Positions 23,119 through 31,738 of a DNA stretch of 40,320 bases are shown piece by piece. The stretch comes from a virus: positions 1 to 40,320 of the IMG/VR virus record IMGVR_UViG_3300043774_000814, one strand, 5' to 3'. The number at the start of each line of letters is the position of its first letter. The stretch's first letter is position 1. Below the pieces are notes generated by a model that did not search any database, had not been told where the DNA came from, and saw only the letters and a list, made by a program, of their open reading frames with translations. The translations under genes were made by a program, and so were the position numbers.

Positions 23119-26100
23119 ATGGCTCTAAACCCCCTTCTGGACATCATCCGTTCCTCTGGCTCGTCGGCTCGCGCCGGTGCGCTGGCTATCGATCAAGACA
23201 CCGCGCTGCCCGAGCAGGTCGAGGTGCCGTATCCGCAATCCGATCTGGTCGGTGCGTTGGATAGCATGGACCTCACGGGAGACGCGCCGCAGGATGTTGC
23301 GGCAAACGAGCCCCCTGCCGAGCCAGCGCTGCTACCGAAGGGGAATCCCCTCATGGACATCATCAGGGGCAACGCGCCCGCTGCGCCGACATTACCGAAG
23401 GGCAATCCCCTCCTCGATGTGATCCAGGCAAACGAAGCCGCCACCCAGCAAGCCGTCGCTGAAGCCACCACGCCCACCGAGAATCTCCCCGTCCTCAAGT
23501 CCGACCTCGCCAACGCCCTCGGCGTGCTCGATTACCGCGACCCCGAGGAAGGCCAGCGCCGCCAGCAAGCCACTGCCATGGGCGAGATCCTCGGCCTCCC
23601 CGAATACGAGAAGGTCCAACTCGGAGCCGCCCCCGTGAATGACGACGGCACCGTCACCATCCGCCGCGCCCAGGCCGTCTCCCCCGAAGCCAATGCCGCC
23701 GCTGCCAAGCAGCTTGCAAATATGCAGACGATGGCCGCTGGCGAAATGCTCGTCGAAGAATCTCCCAAGGAAGTCGGCACCCTCCAAGGCATAGCCAACG
23801 CCGCGCAGAATGCTTTCGACTCCGCCCGCCAAGCCCTCATGGCCACCGATGGGCTGGATGAGAACGACGCCTCGCAGATCGCCCGCATCGAATACAACAA
23901 AGCCGCCCGCCGCGTCGCCCCAGGCTACGCCGCCTACCAGCAAGCCGAAGGCTGGGATGCCGCCAAAGCCTTTGCCAAAAATCCCTTTGAGGTTACGGCA
24001 AATATCATCACCGAGGGTCTTGCTGGTAGCTGGCCTGCGCTCGCAGGCGGCCTTGCCACAGGTGCCACTACTGCGCTTGCGACCGGTGCCGCTGGATCCG
24101 TTGTGCCAGGCGTGGGTAATGTCATTGGCGCAGGCGGTGGGTTCACCGCAGGCATGGTCGGAGGCACAGCCGCCGGTTCCTTTGCCACAGAATACGGCAG
24201 CAAAATCCTCGAAGAATTGCAGACCGCCGGGATGAATCCCAAAAATCCCGAGAGCATCGCCAAATTCTTCAGCAACAAAACGCTCATGGCTGAGGCAAAG
24301 GATGCCGCCTTCAAGCGAGGCGTTCCCGTTGCCGCCTTCGACGCCCTCTCCGCAGGCATCGCCGGGCGAGTCGGCTCAGTCTTCCGCGCCGCCGCCAAGA
24401 CCCCTGTCCGCCTGGCCGTCACAGAAGGAGTCATCCAAGGAGGGCTTGGAGGAGCAGGCGAGGTAGCCGGATCCGTCGCGGCCGGAGACCCAGTAAACCC
24501 CAAGGCTGTCTTCGGAGAAGTCATCGGCGAAGTCGGACCCGCCGCCATCGAGATCGCCGCCGGACGCCAAGCCGCAGCCCCCGCCGAAGTCCCGCAAAAC
24601 TTCACCCCCATTTCCTCACCGGCACCAACCGCCCCCACCGGCCAAGCCCCGCGCACTCTCGGCCAAGTCCGCGCCCCCGAGATCCCCATCGACCAAACCG
24701 CCCTCGATGAAGCCTTCGGATCGACCTTCGCCCCGCCGCCTGATGTATCAAATGATACCTTCGCCCCGCCTGCCGCAGTTAACCCACAGGTTAACCCTGC
24801 GCCTGCTACGGTTTCCGACATTCCCGCTGCCGTTTCTTTGATGCGCGGAGATAAATTTACCGATGAAAGCGGGCAAGAGTTCCAAGTATGGAAAAACCGA
24901 CAAGGAACTATCGAAGCTCATCCAGTAATCGACGGTAAAGCGGTAGTAAACAATGCCAGTGGCGTTCGATTTTCTGTCACAGCAGAAGCTGCCGCAAGAA
25001 ACCCTAACGATAAAATTTTTCCTCCTGCCGCCCCTATTCCCCCGAACACCTCTACGGCCCCAGCCGCCGCAAGTGGAGCGCCTGCATCAACAGGATCACC
25101 CGACCTGATCACCGGGGAGGGGGCATCTGTTTCTCCGACAGCGGTTCTTCCATCTCCTGAGACTGCCCCCGCCGCGCCCGCTCCCCGCCCGTTCTCCGAA
25201 ATCATGGCAGAGAACATGAAGCGCAAAGGCGAGGCCGGATACATCGACCTCGGCGTGGTGCAAGATTTCGGCCAGAGCATCTACCAAGCGGGAATGGATT
25301 TCGCCGCATGGTCTGGGCGCATGGTGCAGAAGTTTGGTGAAACCATCCGCGATGTGCTCTCTTCTCTCTGGCAAGCCGTCTCCGGCGGGCAATACCTCCC
25401 CCAAGCCCGCGAGCGTGGCAGCGTAAACATTTCCCCTGGCACTGGCCCCAAGCCCCGCAAGTTCTCCCAATCCCTCCAAGCCGCCCCCGGCGTTGCGCCG
25501 GAAGTCAAATCCCGCCTCACCTCGCTCGACTACGATCCCGTCTCGAATGCCCAAACCCTCGCCAACGCCCGCGCCCGCATCGACTCCGCAGGCAGCATCG
25601 ACACCGCATTCACCGACCTCATGGGCAAGCCCGCCATCGAAGGCTGGCAGCCCACCGCCGAGGATTACGCCACCGGCATGGAACTCATGGCGCAACTCCA
25701 AAACCGCAACCGCCATGCCGATGCCGCCTCCATCGCCAACATGATGGCCACTCGCGCCACCGACCAAGGCCGCGCCATCCAAGCCCTCTCGATGATTGGC
25801 CGCCTCGGCCCGCAAGGCATCGAGCTATTCGCCCAGAGCCAACTCCAAGCCGCCGCCACCAAGCCCGCCAAGACCGACAAGCAGAAGGCCGATATTCAAG
25901 CCAAGATCACCGAGGCCGGGCAGTTGCAAGGCGAGGTGGACAAACTCCGCCGCGACTCCACTACCGCAGCCATCGTCGGCAATAAAGACCTCATCAAATC
26001 CTCGCTCCCCGCCGGAGTCGATGCCGTGCAGGTCAACATCGCCATCCGCGAAGCCATCCTCGGCGCACCCACGCCGCTCGCCGCCCAAGCCGCGACCTCA

Positions 26101-28413
26101 TCCATCCTCACCAGCCAAGGTCTCTCCGACAAAGGAGCCGCCCGCATCTCCGGCAGCATCGTCCGCGACTTCCTTAAGACCACGCAGGACACCCGCGCCA
26201 AAGTCCTCCAAGACCTCCTCGCCACCGCCGACTCCGACCGCCGCCTGGATAAATCCAAACTCGGCTCCCTTATCCGCCTCAACCGCGAAGGCAAGCTCAC
26301 CGATGCCAGCCTGCACGCAGGCATGGCCAAGATGCTTGGCATCCCACACTGGAGCGCCGAGCACAGCGCCAAGGTCCGCCGCATCCTCGCCCAGCACGAG
26401 AAAGCCACCGACCCCCGCATCAAGCTCGTCAAGGCCGCCGAAGCCCTCGATGTCGTTTACCGCGACTTCATGCCGCCAGGCTTCCTCGATAAAGTGGACA
26501 CCATCCAGACCATTGGCATGTTGCTGAACCCAAAAACGCCGATACGAAATGTTATTGGCAACGCTCTCATGGCTGGGGCCGACCTCGCTGCCGATACCGT
26601 CTCCGTGCCTATGGATGCCTTGGTTTCCCTGGGCACCGGCGAGCGCACCCGCACCGGCCTTTCACTCGGTGAACGCCTCATGGGACTGGGAGCCGGAGTA
26701 GGGGACATCAAAGCAGGCTACGACTTCGCCCGCTCCGAAGGCCGTGGCCGCATCGGAAGCATCGCCGAGGGCGTCGATACGCTGGTCCGCCTCGGCCGCC
26801 TGCAATCTTCCGGCAAATACAACGCCTCCGACATCTCCGCCCTCAGCGGCCCCACCTTCACCGCCCCCGTCCTTCGCCAACTGGAATCCACTCTTGGCCT
26901 CGTCCTCTCCATCTCCGACCGGGGATTCTACGAATCCGCCTTCCGCGCCAGCCTCGACACCCGCATGAAAGCTGCCGCCGCAAGTGGCACCCCCATGCTT
27001 GCCCCTGATCCAGATATGGTCACAGCCGCCCGCATGGATGCTGGCCGAGCCATTTACCAAGACCCCAATCTTGCCAGCCGCACGCTCGGCAACCTGCGCC
27101 GCGTCCTCAATTTCAATCAACGGTGGGGCATCGGCTCCCTGCTGATGAAATTTACCCAAGTCCCCGGCTCGATCCTCACTCGCGCCGTGGAATTTTCACC
27201 CTTTGGATTCATCAACACCGCCTACCAAAGCCTCGCGCCGATGCTCTCCAACTCCCGCGAGTTTGACCAAAAAGCCTTTACCGACTCCTTCTCCCGCGCC
27301 CTCGTAGGCACCACCGGCCTCGTCGCCACCGGCTACTGGCTCGCCCACCTCGGCATCATCTCCGCTGGTGGAGATGCCAAAGACGAAGACAAGCGCAACC
27401 TCAACCGCGCCACCGGCTGGGGATCCTACAAACTCAACACCAGCGCCCTCAAACGAGCCCTCATGACCGGCAACTTCTGGACCCCTCAGAAACAGCAGCG
27501 CGACGACATGGTAATCGGCTACGATTGGGCGCAACCCCTCTCCATCGGCGTCGCCATGGGGGCCTACTCCCGAGAGAATCAAGAAGCCATCAAGCAAGAC
27601 ATCCTCGCAGGTAAGAAGCAAAGCCTCGCCGCCACCGGCCTCAACTGGCTCGCCTACGCAGGCGGCGCAGCTACCGGAGCCATGAACTCCCTGGTCGAGC
27701 AGCCCCTCCTCACTGGCCTCAATCAATTCGCCCGAGATGTCGGCTACGACAACATCCCCGGCGCACTCCTCAAAACCGCCGCCGACGCCCCCGGCACCTT
27801 CATCCCCACCGCCGCCCGGCAATGGATGCAACTGACCGACAACGCCGCCCGCGAAACCCGCGACAGCTCCCCGGCTCGCCAGTTTATCAACGAACTCAAA
27901 GCCCAACTCCCCGGCCAAAGCCAAACCCTCCCGCCGAAATATGACATCACCGGGCAACCCATCGAGCGTTGGGCCAAGGACAGCAACACGCTCTTCAATG
28001 TCCTCTTCAATCCCTCGATGGTCTCCTACATCAAAGGCAGCCCCGCGCTCACCGAGATGAGCCAGGTTTACAAATACACCGCCGAGGCAGGAGCCATCCC
28101 TAACCAGGTCAAACCGGAGTTCACCGTCGAAGGCGTCAAAGTCCGCCTCACCTCCGAAGAGATCAGCGCCATGCAGAAAGACATGGGAGCCCTCAGCATC
28201 GCCGCGCTGGAAAAGTTCGTCCTCTCCGATCCCCGCTACGACAAAGCCACATGGGACATCAAAGCCAAAGCAATGACTCGCGCCCTGGAGAAAGCCGCCA
28301 CCGCCTCCAAATACCGCATCCTCCTCGCCCGCCCCGACCTCAAAGACCGCGCCAAGCAAGAGTTCATCAACCTCCGCGCCGCCCGCGACCAACAACAAGC
28401 CCTCATGGAATAA
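23119..28413 (+). CDS. Giant internal virion / DNA-ejection protein
   Basis: 1,764 residues. The largest gene, in the position of T7 gp16-like ejection proteins. Residues 1-140 are acidic and disordered with repeats NPLLDII (4-10), NPLMDII (76-82), NPLLDVI (96-102), plus SDLVGAL and SDLANAL. Residues about 294-430 are Gly/Ala-rich with long hydrophobic runs (LAGSWPALAGGLATGATTAL), a probable membrane-inserting part. About 480-780 is a Pro/Ala linker with a small domain. The C-half (about 780-1764) is helical, with RNVIGNALMAGADLAADT, NQRWGIGSLLMKFTQVPGSI and GYWLAHLGIISAGGD, suited to form a trans-envelope channel. No clear lysozyme motif. The AT-rich leader has TATAAT and no Shine-Dalgarno. 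Confidence 0.78.
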   Translation: MALNPLLDIIRSSGSSARAGALAIDQDTALPEQVEVPYPQSDLVGALDSMDLTGDAPQDVAANEPPAEPALLPKGNPLMDIIRGNAPAAPTLPKGNPLLDVIQANEAATQQAVAEATTPTENLPVLKSDLANALGVLDYRDPEEGQRRQQATAMGEILGLPEYEKVQLGAAPVNDDGTVTIRRAQAVSPEANAAAAKQLANMQTMAAGEMLVEESPKEVGTLQGIANAAQNAFDSARQALMATDGLDENDASQIARIEYNKAARRVAPGYAAYQQAEGWDAAKAFAKNPFEVTANIITEGLAGSWPALAGGLATGATTALATGAAGSVVPGVGNVIGAGGGFTAGMVGGTAAGSFATEYGSKILEELQTAGMNPKNPESIAKFFSNKTLMAEAKDAAFKRGVPVAAFDALSAGIAGRVGSVFRAAAKTPVRLAVTEGVIQGGLGGAGEVAGSVAAGDPVNPKAVFGEVIGEVGPAAIEIAAGRQAAAPAEVPQNFTPISSPAPTAPTGQAPRTLGQVRAPEIPIDQTALDEAFGSTFAPPPDVSNDTFAPPAAVNPQVNPAPATVSDIPAAVSLMRGDKFTDESGQEFQVWKNRQGTIEAHPVIDGKAVVNNASGVRFSVTAEAAARNPNDKIFPPAAPIPPNTSTAPAAASGAPASTGSPDLITGEGASVSPTAVLPSPETAPAAPAPRPFSEIMAENMKRKGEAGYIDLGVVQDFGQSIYQAGMDFAAWSGRMVQKFGETIRDVLSSLWQAVSGGQYLPQARERGSVNISPGTGPKPRKFSQSLQAAPGVAPEVKSRLTSLDYDPVSNAQTLANARARIDSAGSIDTAFTDLMGKPAIEGWQPTAEDYATGMELMAQLQNRNRHADAASIANMMATRATDQGRAIQALSMIGRLGPQGIELFAQSQLQAAATKPAKTDKQKADIQAKITEAGQLQGEVDKLRRDSTTAAIVGNKDLIKSSLPAGVDAVQVNIAIREAILGAPTPLAAQAATSSILTSQGLSDKGAARISGSIVRDFLKTTQDTRAKVLQDLLATADSDRRLDKSKLGSLIRLNREGKLTDASLHAGMAKMLGIPHWSAEHSAKVRRILAQHEKATDPRIKLVKAAEALDVVYRDFMPPGFLDKVDTIQTIGMLLNPKTPIRNVIGNALMAGADLAADTVSVPMDALVSLGTGERTRTGLSLGERLMGLGAGVGDIKAGYDFARSEGRGRIGSIAEGVDTLVRLGRLQSSGKYNASDISALSGPTFTAPVLRQLESTLGLVLSISDRGFYESAFRASLDTRMKAAAASGTPMLAPDPDMVTAARMDAGRAIYQDPNLASRTLGNLRRVLNFNQRWGIGSLLMKFTQVPGSILTRAVEFSPFGFINTAYQSLAPMLSNSREFDQKAFTDSFSRALVGTTGLVATGYWLAHLGIISAGGDAKDEDKRNLNRATGWGSYKLNTSALKRALMTGNFWTPQKQQRDDMVIGYDWAQPLSIGVAMGAYSRENQEAIKQDILAGKKQSLAATGLNWLAYAGGAATGAMNSLVEQPLLTGLNQFARDVGYDNIPGALLKTAADAPGTFIPTAARQWMQLTDNAARETRDSSPARQFINELKAQLPGQSQTLPPKYDITGQPIERWAKDSNTLFNVLFNPSMVSYIKGSPALTEMSQVYKYTAEAGAIPNQVKPEFTVEGVKVRLTSEEISAMQKDMGALSIAALEKFVLSDPRYDKATWDIKAKAMTRALEKAATASKYRILLARPDLKDRAKQEFINLRAARDQQQALME

Positions 28414-28417
28414 CAAA

Positions 28418-28444
28418 GGGGGTGGATTTTTTAAGTCCACCCCC
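28418..28444. terminator. Terminator hairpin between convergent genes
   Basis: A perfect 9-bp stem, GGGGGTGGA and TCCACCCCC, with loop TTTTTTAAG. It lies four bases after the giant ejection gene stop and 30 bases before the integrase stop, so it can serve both converging operons. No T-run follows the stem, but the loop is T-rich. Confidence 0.7.
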
Positions 28445-28474
28445 AGTCACTCAAGCCCCCAGCCACGCGGGGAA

Positions 28475-29569
28475 TTACAGCGGTTTCGGGCGGTTGATGA
28501 GATTGTGGTAGTGATTAAATGTGGTCTGGATGTCCCTGTGCCGCAGTAACCGGCTCGCCACCTCGATGCCATCCCTCGCCGCAATCTGAGCGCCGTATTC
28601 TTTACGCAGGTTGTAAGCGCCCTTTTCCCCGTCAGGAATGTAGAGCCTCACAAATTCATTGATGCCGTAATGCGTGAGGTCAAAAGCCTCCGTCTTGCTT
28701 GTCCTGGGAATCACATACTCGCTCTCGCCTGCAAGCGCCTTCTGGATCAACCGCAGCAACCGCGCCCGCATCGGCACGCGGCCGCTCCGGCCTTTGGGAG
28801 CCCACTCGTCGCGCTTAATCAATACCAGGTCCGCCGTGCCATCCTCCTGCCAATCCACCCAGCTCCACTTGAGATATTGCACCTCGTCATTGCGCAAGCC
28901 CGCCTTGCGCATCAGCCAATAGATAGCCCAAACCCGAGGATTTTGACGCCGCAGCGGGATCCTCGCCGCCCGATCCATACGCCGGAGCGCCTCGCGGTCG
29001 ATGGGCTGATAACCCTCCGTCGTCGCCGAGCCCCCCGACACCGCCCAGAAATCCGTCAGATTCGGCAGCTTCAATTTTTCAAACAGGTAAAATCTTTTGC
29101 GGGCCACCACGCTCTTGATGGTCTGAACATCGGTATGGATGCCGCTCTCCGAGCGCCCCGCCTTTTTCTGGGCCTCAATCCATCCCCGCATCGCCGAGGC
29201 CGTCAGCACCAGGTGCGTGCTCTGCTCCTGCCAGTCCTGCCGCTCTGTCACCTCCTTAACAAAAGCCGCAAACCGGCTCAGGCTCTTCGTCACCGACGCC
29301 GCCGGTCCATGCACCTTGTAAATCTCCGCCACCTCGCCGCACTTCGCAAAGCCCGGCCGCTTCACCACCGCAGCAATCTTGTGCTCATCCGCCGTCGCCA
29401 GCGCCAAGGCAATCGCCTTAGCCCTCACCAACGCCGCCGCCTTCCCAGCCGCCGAGTGCACATGCACGCCCGTGCTCTTGCTCACCCGCTCGCCATCTAC
29501 CTGGACGCGGAAATACCAAGTATTTTTCGCCGCAATCCAATCAACCGAAATCTCGCCATGTTTTCTCAT
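28475..29569 (-). CDS. int: Tyrosine recombinase integrase
   Basis: 364 residues. Inserts the phage genome into the host at attP/attB and, with helpers, excises it. The N-part (about 1-175) has an arm-binding region and a SAM-like core-binding domain. The catalytic part shows GLRNDEV with Arg226, APKGRSGRVPM with Lys259, YNLRKEYG with Arg322, LRHRDIQTTFNHYHNL with His344 and Tyr354 as the nucleophile. The expected HxxR is NxxR-like here (YNLR), a known variation. The start at 29569 follows a CAAAGTGGTGTCCC leader; an upstream start giving 22 more residues would overlap the arm sites. The gene reads away from attP and converges with the late genes. Confidence 0.92.
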   Translation of the reverse strand: MRKHGEISVDWIAAKNTWYFRVQVDGERVSKSTGVHVHSAAGKAAALVRAKAIALALATADEHKIAAVVKRPGFAKCGEVAEIYKVHGPAASVTKSLSRFAAFVKEVTERQDWQEQSTHLVLTASAMRGWIEAQKKAGRSESGIHTDVQTIKSVVARKRFYLFEKLKLPNLTDFWAVSGGSATTEGYQPIDREALRRMDRAARIPLRRQNPRVWAIYWLMRKAGLRNDEVQYLKWSWVDWQEDGTADLVLIKRDEWAPKGRSGRVPMRARLLRLIQKALAGESEYVIPRTSKTEAFDLTHYGINEFVRLYIPDGEKGAYNLRKEYGAQIAARDGIEVASRLLRHRDIQTTFNHYHNLINRPKPL

Positions 29570-29574
29570 AATAG

Positions 29575-29597
29575 GGACACCACTTTGGACACCACTT
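29575..29597. promoter_or_regulatory. Integrase arm-type site, copy a
   Basis: A 23-base element made of two CCACTT half-sites one helical turn apart (CCACTTTGGACACCACTT within it). It lies just upstream of the integrase ATG and on one side of the tRNA core. It matches copy b at 19 of 23 and the distant copy at 34343 at 21 of 23. Confidence 0.6.
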
Positions 29598-29694
29598 CGA
29601 CCCGAAAAACAAAGCAAATCGCGCAAGCATTGCAAGCCCTCGAAAACCCAACAAACAGCAATCTTCTGAGTGCTACAGAGGGAAAACAGCGCAA

Positions 29695-29707
29695 GGACGC
29701 CACTTTA
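29695..29707. promoter_or_regulatory. Integrase arm-type half-site, copy c
   Basis: GGACGCCACTTTA is a single-half version of the repeats at 29575 and 29805. It stands 16 bases from the tRNA-like core, where a core-proximal arm site would lie. Confidence 0.45.
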
Positions 29708-29722
29708 AGAGAAGAGGGGGAG

Positions 29723-29765
29723 TGCAGCCATGAGGAGTCGAACCTCAAACCTTCTGATCCGTAGT
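29723..29765 (-). other. attP: attP core: 3' half of a tRNA-Arg(ACG) gene
   Basis: On the minus strand this reads from the anticodon loop CTACGGA (anticodon ACG) through TCAGA, a short variable region, a TGAGG-TTCGACT-CCTCA T-arm and TGGCTGC acceptor strand plus discriminator A. It lacks the D-arm, the 5' acceptor strand and half of the anticodon stem, so it is not a gene but the target-identical stretch that phages use to rebuild the host tRNA on integration. It lies between arm-like sites, next to the integrase. No CCA is encoded. Confidence 0.85.
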
Positions 29766-29804
29766 TTGTGGATGTTGCGTTCATTATTAGTGAGTTGTGT
29801 TTAA

Positions 29805-29827
29805 GGTCGCCACTTTGGAGGCCACTT
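29805..29827. promoter_or_regulatory. Integrase arm-type site, copy b
   Basis: The same bipartite element on the other side of the tRNA core: GCCACTTTGGAGGCCACTT with half-sites 11 bases apart. With copies a and c, arms flank the core on both sides, as in lambda-type attP. Confidence 0.6.
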
Positions 29828-29828
29828 G

Positions 29829-30071
29829 CTACTTTCGGATTTGTCGCCATTCCTCGGGGTCGGGGCGTTCGGGGCGGCCGGTGGCGGTGTTGAGTTGGCG
29901 GCGGATCCAGGCGCTGAGTTTTTCGGGCTTGGCGGCTCGGACCCAGGCGGATTTTTCTTCGGGGTAGCAGAAGAAGAGGATTTTGGAGGTCATGTTTTCG
30001 GCTCCCTCGGGGTCGCGGGCGTTGTTGCGGTTGCCGGTGTTGCCGTGGGGTTCGTTGAGGTCGGGTGTCAT
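29829..30071 (-). CDS. Hypothetical small protein
   Basis: Not recognised. 80 residues, rich in Arg, Glu and Trp: MTSKILFFCYPEEKSAWVRA then KLSAWIRRQLNTATGRPERP. The second part resembles the short helical tail of small DNA-binding or plasmid-mobilisation proteins of the ribbon type, but this is weak. The start at 30071 overlaps the stop of the next upstream gene (ATGA). A later ATG at 29993 has a GAGGGAG sequence before it and could be used instead, giving 54 residues. It ends just beside arm-site copy b. Confidence 0.6.
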   Translation of the reverse strand: MTPDLNEPHGNTGNRNNARDPEGAENMTSKILFFCYPEEKSAWVRAAKPEKLSAWIRRQLNTATGRPERPDPEEWRQIRK

Positions 30072-30241
30072 TGGTTTATTGGAATGGGATGTTGTAAAAG
30101 GATTTTCTCGGCGCTGGCTACAGCTTGGGCGAGGTAATCAAGGTTTGCGGCGAGGCTGGAGGGGTTTTCTATGTCGCGCAATACGAGCTTGGCCGTGTCG
30201 GTGAGTAATGCCAGGGCGTTGTAGATTTTTAAGGTTTTCAT
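30068..30241 (-). CDS. Hypothetical very small protein
   Basis: 57 residues (MKTLKIYNALALLTDTAKLV, then a helical stretch with SLAANLDYLAQAVASAEKIL). It is helical and seems soluble. Its stop overlaps the next gene by ATGA, and coding-like composition supports it. The ATG at 30241 lies just after a 6-bp hairpin (GCCGGA/TCCGGC) in the leader, so expression may be tuned. Function not recognised. Confidence 0.6.
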   Translation of the reverse strand: MKTLKIYNALALLTDTAKLVLRDIENPSSLAANLDYLAQAVASAEKILLQHPIPINQ

Positions 30242-30250
30242 TGATGGGGT

Positions 30251-30267
30251 GCCGGAAATCGTCCGGC
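30251..30267. promoter_or_regulatory. Hairpin in the leader of the small gene
   Basis: GCCGGA-AATCG-TCCGGC forms a 6-bp stem with a 5-base loop ten bases upstream of the minus-strand ATG at 30241. It may block or regulate translation, or end transcription from the upstream gene. It may also be a chance hairpin. Confidence 0.35.
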
Positions 30268-30304
30268 GCGGGTTGAGTTTTTATGGGGTGGGGTGAGTTT
30301 CGTT

Positions 30305-30499
30305 TTAAATTTCGCGCCCTTCAGACATACCGGAATTAGGCTCGGGGGTAATTACCGGCTGGCCATCCACCAGGGCGGGCAGGATTTCGGCGTCGTCGGC
30401 GGCCAGCTTGGCCGCCGTGGTGATGCCGGGCTCGATGTCGAGACGGGCAAGCGCCGCCTCTATCGAGGAGGCGGCGCGGGTGAGTTGCTCGGGTGTCAT
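30305..30499 (-). CDS. Hypothetical small protein
   Basis: Not recognised. 64 residues, with a helical N-part (MTPEQLTRAASSIEAALARL) and a Pro-rich end (VDGQPVITPEPNSGMSEGRE). It is acidic. The ATG at 30499 is shared with the previous stop (ATGA). It is part of the leftward operon. No partner suggests a role. Confidence 0.55.
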   Translation of the reverse strand: MTPEQLTRAASSIEAALARLDIEPGITTAAKLAADDAEILPALVDGQPVITPEPNSGMSEGREI

Positions 30500-30720
30500 G
30501 GTCGAATGATAAAATCCAATCCGTCAACCTGGGCGGATTCAAAATCCTCGATCATGTCGGCGTGGATGTTGTATCTGCTAACAACGGCTTGCCCGAGATC
30601 TTCGCGCCATTCGTGGACTTCAAGTCCAACGGTGCCGCGTTCGCATTCGTCCACGGCCTCGGCCAATTCGGTTGCGCCGTGGCGGCGTAGCATATTCAAA
30701 AGGTCGTCGTGTGGTTTCAT
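30496..30720 (-). CDS. Hypothetical small acidic protein
   Basis: Not recognised. 74 residues: MKPHDDLLNMLRRHGATELA followed by a very acidic segment (AEAVDECERGTVGLEVHEWR), then ALVSRYNIHADMIEDFESAQ. Helical, with a regular spacing like small phage anti-defence or regulator proteins, but no motif is known. The leader (30721-30757 read backward) is a nearly pure A/C string of CAAACCAAAAAACCAACC type without Shine-Dalgarno. It ends by ATGA overlap. Confidence 0.6.
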   Translation of the reverse strand: MKPHDDLLNMLRRHGATELAEAVDECERGTVGLEVHEWREDLGQAVVSRYNIHADMIEDFESAQVDGLDFIIRP

Positions 30721-30772
30721 GTGTTTTTTTGGTTTGGTTTGGTTGGTTTTTTGGTTTGTGTCAATAGTCGGC

Positions 30773-31390
30773 TTAATTTTGGATTACTCCGGCGTCGGCG
30801 AATGAAAATATAGGGAATCTTCCTCCTGCTGAATCGCCGATGATGAGGTGATCTATTAGGGTAATGCCGAGTATGTGAGCGCCTTCTTTCAGCCTTTGGG
30901 TAATTCTATAGTCTGCTGCGCTTGGGGTTGAATCTCCGCTGGGGTGATTGTGCATGACGAGAATGGCAAAGGCGTTTAGCGCGATGGCTGGCCTAAATAC
31001 CTCGCGGGGGTGGCATATTGTTTCGTTAATAGTGCCGACGCTTACGAGGGCGTGGGCTGTGACTCGTAGTTTTGTGTTGAGAATGAGGACAACGATATTT
31101 TCCCGCTCGGGGCTGAACCAGTCGGCTGTGGTAATGGATTCCTGCCAGTATTTAAGGGCGTTTTCCTTTTCGCTGCATACAGCGCCTGGGCATTCTCGAA
31201 CGCGGTTTATTTTTACCTCGTAGCTGGGACCGTCAAACATGGAGGGCGTGTTTTCGTAACCGCCGGCGCGCACGGTGGCGGCGCGGGCGGCTTCCTCTTC
31301 CTGAGAGGAAAGGATTTTGACGGGGGCCGCGATAGTTTCAGAAATGAGGTTGAATGGCATTTCGTCGGCGGTGAATAGCTCGGTGCTCAT
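30773..31390 (-). CDS. radC: RadC-like JAB-domain protein
   Basis: 205 residues. RadC of mobile elements, with the MPN/JAB fold. The motif HNHPSGDSTPSAADYRIT gives the HxHPSG...D metal site near 145-156, and LGITLIDHLIIGD follows as expected. Molecular function is unsettled; such genes are common near anti-defence or recombination genes of phages and islands. The ATG at 31390 follows a GGAGGCGCAAA Shine-Dalgarno and overlaps the upstream stop by ATGA; a longer form would start in the gene before. About 50 N-terminal residues precede the fold. Confidence 0.88.
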   Translation of the reverse strand: MSTELFTADEMPFNLISETIAAPVKILSSQEEEAARAATVRAGGYENTPSMFDGPSYEVKINRVRECPGAVCSEKENALKYWQESITTADWFSPERENIVVLILNTKLRVTAHALVSVGTINETICHPREVFRPAIALNAFAILVMHNHPSGDSTPSAADYRITQRLKEGAHILGITLIDHLIIGDSAGGRFPIFSFADAGVIQN

Positions 31391-31725
31391 TTTGCGCCTC
31401 CTGTGGCTGCGGTGATGGGAATGAAGAGCGCTTCGGCTTTTTCCAACCACAAACTTAATTTGTCGTTTGGCGGCATAAAATCGTTATCTGTAAATCTATC
31501 GTAGGCCTGCAAAACGAGTTCCAGCAACTCGGGGGCTGCGGCAATGAGTCGGGCGTTTGAAAGTGTTTCATTGGCTGATCTGCCGCGACTGGTGACGCTC
31601 CCGGCGTCGGGCTGGGGCTTTGTGTCTTGATATGTTAAATCTTGGCCGTTGGCGTCTTTGATTGCGTGAACATGTAGGCGCGTTTCAATAATCCAAGGGC
31701 CGGGTGTGTGTTGTGTTGTTGTCAT
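31387..31725 (-). CDS. Hypothetical phage protein (HTPGPW / NARLIAAAPELL family)
   Basis: 112 residues. MTTTQHTPGPWIIETRLHVH at the start and NARLIAAAPELLELVLQAYD near the middle are the two hallmarks of a very common small phage protein family of unknown function. The region between is polar and contains DANGQDL. The ATG at 31725 lies eight bases from AAGGAGG; ATG at 31731 is only three bases from it and less likely. It precedes radC with ATGA overlap, so the two are coupled. Confidence 0.78.
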   Translation of the reverse strand: MTTTQHTPGPWIIETRLHVHAIKDANGQDLTYQDTKPQPDAGSVTSRGRSANETLSNARLIAAAPELLELVLQAYDRFTDNDFMPPNDKLSLWLEKAEALFIPITAATGGAK

Positions 31726-31738
31726 GGTCATGTCCTCC

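Noticed and set aside
27196-28440. Minus-strand open frame opposite the ejection protein
   Set aside because: An antisense shadow; glycine and glutamate-rich with no domain.
28670-29764. Plus-strand open frame across the integrase
   Set aside because: Opposite a well-conserved integrase with all catalytic residues; Arg/His/Pro-rich translation.
29723-29765. Functional tRNA-Arg gene
   Set aside because: Only the 3' half is present; the D-arm and 5' acceptor strand are missing on the flank.
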